From assembly GCA_964023205.1 (NCBI GenBank), contig OZ026851.1, forward strand, positions 15,417,637 to 15,481,636: a stretch of 64,000 bases of DNA, written 5' to 3'. The position numbers were made by a program, and so were the translations under genes. A model generated the notes under the pieces. The model ran no database searches and was not told where the DNA came from. It worked only from the letters and a program-made list of their open reading frames with translations. Source of the DNA: Lutraria lutraria (taxonomy: Eukaryota; Mollusca; Bivalvia; Venerida; Mactridae). This document shows, piece by piece, positions 40,701 through 52,500 of this stretch (positions within the stretch are counted from its first letter, which is position 1; each line of letters starts with the position of its first letter).

Positions 40701-43700
40701 CGACCATGTCTCTTTATGTGAGGATGGGAGTCTAGTACTGGTTCTTCCCAGTAACAATGCTTAGTTGAACTTTCCACTTCATATGAATCTGACTGTTGAA
40801 AAGGGGCGTAAAACTCGATATAAACAAACAAAACTGCTTAGAACACAGTCCAGGAAAATTGGTTAGATGACCTGTCAATCATTTAAATAATGCTTTAAAA
40901 ACTGAAAAAGTATTTTGTCGTTACTTCTGCATGAATTTCTTTTCTGTGACATGATATTTAGTGCGCTCACTTGATGTAAAAAATTGATGGCCAAAAGAAC
41001 ATTCCTTGACTGATAATCATTTAAAGGGCCAACAAACGTTCCTATTTATGTTATAGTACATTGGACCATTTGGTACAGCTTCTCAAGTGTCAGAAAACTA
41101 TTTGACTAATTCAAATGGTCAAAATGACATTTTAATGGTCAAATGAGAGCCTTAGATATTTGCATTATATTTGTTGCTTACAGAGGATGGGAATCTAGTA
41201 CTGGTTCTTCCCAGGAATGATGGTTAAGTGAACTGTCCACCTCATATGACTGTGACTGTTGAAAAGGGGCATAAAAGCTCAAATAAACAAACAAACAAAC
41301 ATTATATTTTACTCATTTTCGTTCTTTCATTTGCTTACTAAGAATTTCAATAAATTATAGCTAAGGATCTACCACCTGTGGCAAATGCTGGAAGAGATTA
41401 CAACATACAATTACCTGTTGACAGCGTTACACTTAATGGGGCCGCTAGTACAGATGACTACGGTATTGTCTCATACGACTGGACGATAGTATCAGGAAAT
41501 ACAAGGGGTGTACGTGAGTCCAGCACAGATCCCTCGAGGCTGACCCTTGATGGACTTAAGGAAGGTTCTTATGAAGTACAACTTCGTGTAACTGACAAGA
41601 AGGGACAGACTTCAACAGACACTGCCACCATTAATGTCCAGAGAGGTAAGAACTTTGTTATTTTACTAATCAACATGAGCGCATGAATTTTGATGTGAGC
41701 CAAAGTACATGTAGTACGTTTTTCTGCATCTGCCTTAAAACAAGTTCCTGTTCCATGTAGCAGTGCAATTAAGTCTATGTAAGTTCAGTTTCCATGGTTA
41801 CTTTCAGTACTTTGATTACGTCTGATGATATAAATATCTTTTACCATGACTAAAATGATCATACTTATTTCAGTTTCCTTATTTATGTAAATTTTGTCTT
41901 AATGATGTCAATATTTTCATCGTGATGAAATTAAAGGGAGTTAATACCGTTTTTAAACTCTAACTTATAGGACAAAATATCAAATGTTATAAATAACCCT
42001 GGCTTTTGTTGATTTATATTTCAGCTGTAAGAACTTCAGGTTATGATGTTATATTTGTTCTCGATTCGTCCGTCAGTCCGGACTACTTCCGTTGGATGAA
42101 GAGTTATGCTCGTAATGTTATTCGTGAAATGAGCATTGACGATGAGGAATTCAGGTAAAATATTTGTGGCATAAAATAATCTTTGGTTTTCTTTTATCTG
42201 ACTGACACAATTTTTCTCTGACGACCTTGACTTTCTTTTGGTCATGGTGTGGGTCAATTTTTTTCTTGTGAAGTTGTCGATATTTCCAATTTATATATGA
42301 TCTGCATGTATTTCTGAAGTGGTGGGGGGGGGGAAATGACCATGAGTCATAATACAATACTGTTACAATAAGGCGGAGAAAACTGTTCAAAGGGATGGGG
42401 GAACAGCCGCAGTATCACAATAGACTTTGTTTAGAACAATTTCTGGGGGGGGGGGGCCAAGGGGGGAAAACTCGCAGAGAAATATAATGCTTAGAACTGT
42501 TTCTGAAGGTGGCCAGGGAGATCAAGAGGGGGGGGGGGGGGGAGTGGCCAATAATGTAACCAATTAATATAATGGTTAGTTTTATTTCAGAAGTTAGGGG
42601 TGGAGGGGTAAAGTGGCCAAGAGGGTAAAAACTAGTCAAGAATGTATGGTTTAATTATTTCTGAAGACAAGAGAAAAAAGTGGCCAAGGGGTAGAAGTGG
42701 CCAAGAATCATTATGCAATACTGTTAATTATCATAATTGGGGAAGACTGGCCGGGGGGGGGAATTGACTGCTACATCGGTATACCTCCAAACTAAAGAGA
42801 GTATGTTTAACAAAAAAAGGTCAACAGGTGACCCTCAATTTTTTAGGGGATGTTTACGGAATCTAAGTATTTGGTCTGATTTGGTGATCACACGAAGGGG
42901 GGCGTTCATGTTTGACAAACACCTCTTGTTATCGGGTATTATGTTTTATGTCATGTATGTAATTTTATTCACTGTACATGTATTTGAAATTTCTGTGTTA
43001 TGATCTAATTTTATCTATCTAGGTAAGTAACTGAAACATCAAATATATCGTAATGATTGTCTGATGTCAATCTTGAGTTACTTCCCTTTGTACTTGATAG
43101 AATGACAACAATTTTAATTGTACGATTTCAGGGTTGGATTTTTGACCTACAGTAATGGAGCCTACCGACAGTTTGATCTGAACAGATATAATACCAAGGC
43201 CGATGTTCTATCAGGAGTGGATGCTGTAAGTATTACAGTATATATTTATTTTATTATACCGAAAAACTATTCAAACCATGAACAACTTACTTCAATCTTT
43301 ATTTGTCTGTTTACAACGGAAATGCAAAAATAGATACTGTGCATGTGTGAATGGTACAATATAATTTCCTAACATTCCGTATCCATGGTAGGGGGCGACA
43401 GTATTTTTTTAACAGTTAAATTTTTCCCGCTGTGTCTGACAGTACGTATATGTCACGGTAGCCTATGTAAGATTAACATTGTAAATAAAATTAGGGTATA
43501 ATAATAAAACCTGATCTATCTGGACTTCTCTGGTCCACTGGTCGGGAATTTATGTTTTCTGGATGAAATTGGTATTTTATGTTTAGACAAAACTCTCAAA
43601 TGGATTTTAGTCAAAATTAATAATTATAATCATGTACTCCTTTAAAGAGGTGGGGGTATATTGCTTTGCACATGGTGGTCAGTCCTTTGGTGGGTCGGTT

Positions 43701-46700
43701 CATGACCAAACCTTGTCTGACCAATAACTAGAGAAGAATTCTTCAGATTTGTTTGGGAGGATGGTCATCACATGTAGATGACCCCTATTGATTTTGAGGT
43801 CAGTATATCAAAGGTCAAGGTCACAGTGACCTTCAACATAAAAACAAATGTCTGACCATCAACTGTAGAGTTCGATTTTGTCTAAATGTCTTCTGACTTG
43901 GTTTGGATGTTGGTCATCACATGTAGATGACCTCTATTGATTTTAAGTTCAAGTAGGTCAAAGGTCAAACTATTCAGTTGGCGTTTAGGGGCATCCATAT
44001 TTCACAAATAACCTCTTTTTGTATCATAAATTTGTCATGTGATTTTGTAGGTTGGTTACCGGCCAGGTGGTAAGAACACAGCTGAAGCTTTCAAGTTTGT
44101 TAGGAACCGAATGTTTACACGTGGAAATGGTGACCGAGATTTTGCTAAGAATTACGTAATACATTTAACTGGTGGTGATGACAGTAGAGATCCATTTGAT
44201 GCAGCCACTGAAGCTTGCAGGATTCAGGTAAGAAATTTTAGTGAACAGATACAGGTGAGAAATTTTAGTGAACACACAGGTGAGAAATTTTAGTGAACAG
44301 ATACAGGTGTGAGAATTTAGTAAACTGTTTCAGGTGAGAAATTTTAGTGAACTGATGCAGGTGAGAAATTTTAGTGAACTGATACAGGTGTGAGATATTT
44401 TACTGAACTGATACAGGTGTGAGATATTTTACTGAACTGAAACAGGTGAGAATGTAGTGAACTGATACAGATGTGAGATATTTTAGTTAAATGATATAGG
44501 TGAACATTTTAGTGAACTGTAACAGGTTTGAGATATTTTAGTGAACAGATACAGGTGTGAGAAATTTTAGTGAACTGAAACAGGTGAGAAATTTTTGTGA
44601 ACTGACCAAGTTAGATATTTGTATCCACTGAATCTTGTAATTATCTCTCAGTGTTTAATGAAGGGTATTTTTTTACAGGCTGATGGTACTGGAATGTTTG
44701 CTGTTGGTTTTGGTGAAGTACCAAACACTGATGAGCTAGATGCTTACTCTTCATTGAGTACAGATGACTACAGGACGTTGATCCGTGCTGAGAGTGAGAT
44801 GGGAGAAATGCCTGGTCTGATGTTGTATCAACTGAAGAGAGGTACGTTCATTTGTTACAATGTTATGTATGAATGAAATGAAATGCAGTTATGCCTGTGA
44901 ACAGAGGCCACCCTTGGGAAAGATATATTGTGGCCCTATTTGTAGGGTCTCATTGTTTATATTTGATTTTTGGGCTCAATTTTCGTAACAGATTATTGGG
45001 GTTCAGTGTTTATTTTGATATTCAATACTTATCATTATACTATTATTATTAATTATTATATTGGAGTCACTCTGACGGTCGGTTGGTCGGTCAGTCGGTA
45101 GTTGGTTGGTCCGTCCGTCCGTCCATCCCCATAAAGTTTGTGGCGCGAACTACTTCCACATTTTTTAAGCTATTGCAATGAAACTTTCATGCCCAGCGAT
45201 TCACTCATTGCAGAGTTATATCCCCCAGAACTTAGCCGTGTAGTGTACTATTGCAGTATTAGTGTCAAAGCGGCGGCGGGGGTATTAGTCACCTCTGTGA
45301 CAGCTCTAGTTGATTTCTGTAATTTATTGATTTTTTTTATATATTTTATGTTTATTATTGATTTTTGTAATCAATGTTTATTATTGATTTATGTATGTTT
45401 ATAGGTTCTCCTCGTCCTTCACCATGTCCTGTTGAGGTGACTACAACCAGGAAACCAGGAGGTGAGATATTTCATAAAAAACACATGAAAAAAACACCTC
45501 CAAAAATACTACCTTCCCAAAACCCCAACCAACAAATAGGAACATATAAAAAATGAAGACAATACAAAGTGTTCCACAGGGGTAACACCTTGGAAATGTC
45601 AAGGAATGTTTACAGTAGAAACTATATAAGAATTACATGCAGTATGGCTTCATTTGATACAGAGCACCTGAAATTGAATAGATCTGTATTGTGACTGTAG
45701 AAATATGAAGAGTTAAGCTGTTTCTTACAGAGTATTGCTTCCTTTCTATATACCCCTGATTAAAAAACACTTTTCTTTTCTATCCATTTTGATTTAATGA
45801 GTACCTAATATTGCATAGATATGCATTCTGATTGTAGAAATATGAAGAGTTAAGCTGTTTCTTACAGTCAGAGTATTGCTTCCTTTCTATACACCCCTCA
45901 TTGAAAATCACTTTTCTTTTCTATCCATTTTAATTTAATGAGTACCTAATGTTGCATAGATCTGTATTGTGACTGTAGAAATATGAAGAGTTAAGCTGTT
46001 TATTACAGAGTATTGCTTCCTTTCTATACGACCCTCATCAAAAGTCACTTGTTTTCTATCCATTTTGATTCAATGAATACTTAATATTGCATAGATCTGC
46101 ATTCTGATTGTAGAAATATGAAGAGTTAAACTGTAAATTTCTTACTGTCAGAGTATTGCTTCCTTTCTATACGACCCTCATTAAAAATCTCTTCTTTTCT
46201 ATCCAGTTGATTTAATGAGTACATGAAATTACATTAGTTTTATGTTTTTAAGTATGCAATGCCGAGGGTGATGTTGTGTTTATCCTCGACTCGAGTGGTT
46301 CCGTCGGACAAGATAACTTCTACCGTGTCCTTAACTTCACCTACAACATCATCAACGAGTTAGATATCGACAACGGCGCTTTCAGGGTCGGCTGTGAGAC
46401 TTTCAGCGATGCATCCCGTCTCGATTTTAATCTTAATGAATTTTCAACAAGGGACGATTTGAAATCTGCTTTAACTCGTGTAAGTAAGCTTTACTTGCTA
46501 GGATATTCAAATTTTCATTTATTTTAATATATCTTTTTTTCTTAATATTTTTATTGATATTTTATATCATTTAATATAATGCTGAAAATGAATACTGCAC
46601 AAACCATTTAATTCCACTTTTAACATTTTTGCACATTTATGCATGAAACATGTATTATGTTATTACGACTTTGTGGAGTAAATTTTTTAGTTCATTGTCT

Positions 46701-49530
46701 GGATGTATGTTTGTGTCTGATCGTTACAAAAGAAAAGTTTTGTTGATCATATATAAATCTTGTAAACTGATAATTAAATGATGTACTAGGGAAGCAATGA
46801 GATGTTATCGAATTTTGATAGCTTTTTTATAAATTCAAGAAATGAATGCCTCACTCAATGTTTCAATGTTATTTAGGTATTTTATGAATTATTTAGTCTT
46901 AATTTTAAAGATTTAAATGTTTTAAGCTAGTGTTAAATAATATGTATTCATACAATGGGACTGTATTTATCTTTCTGGGCAAAAGAGTCTGTATTTTGCA
47001 CCTAGATCAGTTTTTTTAATGCATAATTTAACATTATAAAATTGTACTTTTGTCTCGATGCTTTCATAATTAGACTTATCATTGGTTTACTGTAGTTAAG
47101 TGTTGAAATTATTTATAAATTTGATTGATGTCTGTTCAATATATGTCTTAAATGTTTGGAGTGAATTATTTGTGGACTTTTTCAAAATATATCATTCTAG
47201 ATTGATTTGAACCATGTTTTACCTAGCTGTATAGCATATGAGGCTTTTTTAAAATAAGCAACAAAATCACAGTTCTTAGTAAACACTCATTGATTATTTG
47301 TAAAAAAAACATTTTTCATGTGTAATGAAATTTTTTTCTTAGATAATTTGCATAAAATTATTTGAAAAAGTTTGCAAGCATTATACAAATGAAGTCTGCA
47401 TATATTTCATTCCACATGTTTTCTCTTTGTTTAATTGTTCTTAAATGTAAATCAATCATTAGGATCCACCTGACAATACTTATATCCAATTAAATAATCC
47501 AATTAAATTTTACCAATTAAATTTTACCAATTAATAAGTTGTATAGGTTTTTTAGAAATTTGAATCTAAAACCTAGGATTTTCATATGTCTACATTATTT
47601 TTATTAAATGAACTCTGACTTGAAATATCAAGAATAAGACATACATCAAAACAAAATTAATTCATAATTATACGAGTTTATGGCAAGATGTAATATTGTA
47701 TAATGTAGTTACAGCCATGGTTCAGTGGTTTGTGTGCTGGATTTACAAGCCAGTGATCCAGGTTTGATTCCTGGTCACAGCAGGTCATGCCCTTCCATGA
47801 AAATTTGACAACAATGTTGATTTTCCTCCACATTTGGAGAAGTTACCAGTTCCTTGTGAAAGGGTAAGTTAGTACTGGTTAGAATACTGTCCAGGAAAAC
47901 TTGTTAGGTGAATCAGCAGCCATAATTATATAACTGAAAATTGTTGAAAAACAGTGTTAAAACCAAATAAACAAATACAGCTTTTGAATTATGTTTTAAA
48001 ATTATAACATGTGTATAATTCACGATTGCCTGGTCAATGGGGCCTCAGATAATGTTACTGATATAAGTACATGTATATGCTTCACTGGACAATCACATTT
48101 CTGATTCTTATAAAAAAACGTGGCCTCCATGGTTATGGTCTTAATTACTACCTTAATTCACTGCATTCTGTTCAAATCTCAAACAGCACCAAATTTCACA
48201 CATGAGGAGGCTGGCCCACTAGCTGGTGGGTGTGTAATTATATATACCCAAGTGTATATCGGGGGGGGGGGGGGGTTCTCCACTGTAAGATAATTCACCA
48301 CATGGCCCCTGGCTGTTGGTTTGACATTAAATTCCTGTAAAAAACAAATTATGACAGTATAAGAGAGTTAACAATGTGACCTACAATTCACATTTTACGA
48401 TTGGACATATGAATGTTTGTAATTCAGAATTTCTGTTAAAGAAGTTTCATTAATTTTAAGCCAAACTTGTTTATAATATGAAGTATAGAGTCAGGTGATC
48501 CCAATGGTAGGTATGACTTGTTTTACGTCCATCAAATCTATGTGTTATTCTTTTCATTAACCATGGCAACAGGTGGAGGTGAGGTGTTACCATAGATGTC
48601 CATTTATTTGATAACTTTTTGTTATTATTTCCTTAATTTTGCTTGAAATTTATTTATTAGTAACATAATATAGAATACTCTTGGCCTAAATTTAAACTGT
48701 GAGTATTCCATGGAAAATTTTGTTTCAATAAGGCCATCATAATGAAGTGCTTGTTTGTGGTGTCCCTATCTACCATTAGATGCTTGCATGAGTATAAAAA
48801 ATCTTAAAATCAACAAAAAATTTGTATGGTCAGCTTTGATGTTTAAAACTAATATTTCAATCAAAGATCTATGAAAAATTTTGCTGTTGTAATAATTTTT
48901 AAAAATACTTATTAATGCTTCATTTAACATAGAAAGGTTGATTTTGATTAATTCTATATCAAAATCATTTTTCTTGATTTATATTGCTTGTCATGAACAA
49001 TAAAAAAGTCAAAAGTGTTAAAAAAAATTTAGTTTTATGAAGAATGAATTGAGCTGCGTAACAGCAATCCAAACAATTTTTAAAGATGGCCTATTGGGAA
49101 TTAATTAAGAGTAGTTTTCCAAAAATATTATATTTGATTGTAATTTACATAAAAATCGTTCATGATTTGTCTGGTTCCTTGTCTTCTGTGTTGTGTCTTA
49201 TCACAGTATCACCATATATAGAAAAATCATAAATAATGGATCTTGATCATTACAAATTCAATCAATTTTGTTTATTATTTCACATAAATACATTGTACAG
49301 TACAACCTCTGTAGAGCAACACCCTGTGGGAGCTGCAAATATTGACCATTGTTTAGAGGTTATTGCTCTGCAGAGGTTAAATGTATAGTAAATATCAGTT
49401 TAGGGAAATTTTGAAGGTGTTGTTATAGAGAGGTTGCTGTTCTTCAGAGGGCTACTCTAGAGAGGTTGTACTGTATATCTAATTTTACCTAGTGTAACAA
49501 GTAGTTTTAGATTAATATAAACTTGTATTC

Positions 49531-49575
<45 letters not shown>

Positions 49576-52500
49576 GAGGGTATGTTTTATATTTTGTTTT
49601 TTTGCTTTCTCTTTGCTTGTTGTATTTTGTGTTTTTAATTATCTTCTTATTGACTAAACAACGTCTATCCTTTGAAGATCATTTTTTGTCAAAATTACAT
49701 TAGAATAAAGTCTTATAATTGTTTTATTCTTGACTGGATGAAAGATTTAGCAAGAAGCACTTGTTAGTGACCAAAACATTATACATTTAAAGAAATTAAT
49801 TATAAGTCATTTATATTATTGTTAATTTGATCAGATACAGTGACCACCTGTGAACAAAGGCCACCCTTCGTGAAAATTATAATGTGGCCTTAATTGACAG
49901 ATGGTTTTTATTCAGAGGTCATTTTGTTATTAATAATGAATGATGGTTTCTAAAAGAATGGCCTCTTTTTACAGAGGGGGGTGGGGGCTTTATTCGGAGG
50001 TGACCGCAAAAACAAGTTTGGCTGTTATTAAAAAAAAAAGAATGAAATTCTTGTTGAATTAAAATCAAATGAAATTGGTCACATGAAAGTTAATTGGTTG
50101 GATTAAAACGTACCATGATTATAGTATGGGAATACTTGCGACTTTTATCTTATGTGAATTTGACTTTGATGGAAGGATAGACTTTTTGAAGGTGTATACA
50201 CACTGACAAGATTTCTTTGAAGATGTAAGTTTTATCTTGGGTCTCTTGTGTACCGGTCTTAGGTTATAATCTGAACTTTGACTCATCACTGAAAATGCAG
50301 CTTTCTCATTGGTTGTCTTTAAGTCAACCAATCAGTGGCTTAGATTTCAGGACTTGTCCCACAGTACATATTGAAGATCTCAGACACCGAAATCTTGATA
50401 AATTATGCATGTATGTAGAGAATATTGGTAAATGGTCATGTAATTGGTTTAGACGTAGAAAAAGGGTCTTCTTGTTGGAATGCGAGGGTCAGGGTCACAA
50501 TATAAGGCTATCTCAATCTTGGTACTTTGGGTTTATTCTAATATTCTACTATACTTCATCTAGGTTATGGATGTAAAATGAACTCTTGTCTTTTAAAAAA
50601 AAAAATTCTTCTCTGATATTGGATCTTATTTTAAGTTCTTACAGTTGTCTGCATTTCTTATCAAATCTTTAAAATAAAGTCTAGAACTAATTCATATTAC
50701 ATGTTTGTCATATTTCATTTACAAGTTACTAATGAATTCTATGACTTGTTTCTACATCTTGTTTGCATTTACTGTTGTACTGTTGCTTCTAAACATGGTG
50801 TTGGTAAAAACTGTTGTATATAATACACTGTTTCTGGTTAGAGCTGTTATATATACACTTTTAATGTTTCTGATACACTTTTCAGCTTCACTGTTTTCAG
50901 CAGCCACCGGCAGTGCACCTCTTGTTCTCTTTATGCTCGACTGCGTGATTGTTCATCTGTCCGTCTGTCTGACTGACTTGATTATTTTGTCTGTTCATCC
51001 ATCCATGTGTTTGAATGTAGAGTTGATTATTATGTCTGTATTTCCTGCTTGATTATTTTGTCTGTTCACCTGTCCGTCTGTATGTCCATCTGTTAGCATA
51101 CAGGAATGATGTTATGTCTGTATTTTATTGTTGGTACCTGCTTGGATATTTTGTCTGTTCATCTGTCTGTATGTCTATCTGTTAGCATAAATGGTTGATT
51201 ATTTTGTCTGTTCATCTGTCCGTCTGTATGATGGTTTGGTAAATTTTCATTGAATGAGTTCAGAATTAAATATTGAACTTCTGAAAAAAATGTTTATGTA
51301 TTGTACAGTACAGATTGCAGCCACAAGAAAATCACACGTCTTTCTGAAACTTATTCATGAAAAAATGTGGTGTTACTAGCAAATTGAAGATTTCATTATT
51401 GATGTTGCTAAGGAGATAAACACGAACCAAATATTGATTAAATCTGTTTCAAAATAGATACCAGGAAATTTAAGTGCAACCTCTGAAAGCAACACCCTTT
51501 GGGAGTAGCAAAATGATGTTGTTTTTTGAGAGGTTGTTGCTCTAGAGAGGTTAATTAGATAGTTAAATCGTGCAGTGAGAAAAAATCATGGTGTTATTGA
51601 AGGGGAGTTGTTGCTCAAGAGAGGGCAGCGTTGGAGAGGTTGCATTATATAATCAGATCTCATATCTCAACATACAATTTTCTAGCTTCGTGTTACTCTT
51701 TGGTGCTTCTGTGTTTTTTACACTTTGTAGTTTATGTGGATATAAACTGGATACTGACTTTTTCCACTTCTCTCTTCTTAAATATACAATTCTGACTATG
51801 ATAAATTAATCCAGGTAATGAATGTAATTGATTTAGAGATCTGCAGGAACATTATAGAGAGAGCAGAGATTTGAGGATAAATCATGAATAAATTATTAGG
51901 GCCATGGTCCAATGGTTAAAGGGCTGGACTTGTTAACCGGCGATCCGGGTATGAATCTAGGTCAAGACATATCATACCCTACTATGATTTGACAACAATG
52001 TCAATTTTCCTCCATATATGGAGAAGTTACTGGTTTCTTGTGGAAGGGTAAGTTAGTACTGGTTAGAATACAGTCCAGGAAAACCGGGAATCATATATAA
52101 CTAAAATATCGTTTATAAGTGTTTAAACTTAAAACCCATTTAAACAAATAAATACATTACAATTAAGTTCTTGATTTTACAGTTGTCTAAGTTTGTATGA
52201 ATAATTATGATATTTGTAAATAATTTTAATGTAAATTTTAATGTAAACATATTTGTATTGTTTCATATTTGTTGAGCAAGTGTTTCTTGTTTTTGTTGTA
52301 AATATTCTGTAAATGATCTTTAATGTTGATTGATATAAACGTTAATATAAGTTGTTTTTTTTTTTTTAACAAATGGATGTTTATAATGCATTCTTGTATC
52401 TAAAGTCCTATCTATTTTAAGATACACTAAAAATGGAGTATTTGTATATTATGGTAAATTGGAATTTTGGTATTAAATTAAGATAATTTAGTGCAAAATT

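Noticed and set aside
41760..41777. Candidate 18-nt phase-1 exon (CATGTAG and GTAAGT)
   Set aside because: It lies inside a repeat shared with 39770-39925, and the acceptor has no pyrimidine tract.
42737..43003. Open frame of 88 codons in the G-rich intron
   Set aside because: No domain, no splice-compatible ends, low-complexity context, and its end matches the terminus of a dispersed repeat.
49541..49580. Poly-T tract then ACAG|AGG|GTATGT, a possible 3-nt exon
   Set aside because: VWA10 exons at 46479 and 52758 join perfectly without an extra residue; the poly-T is probably a simple repeat.
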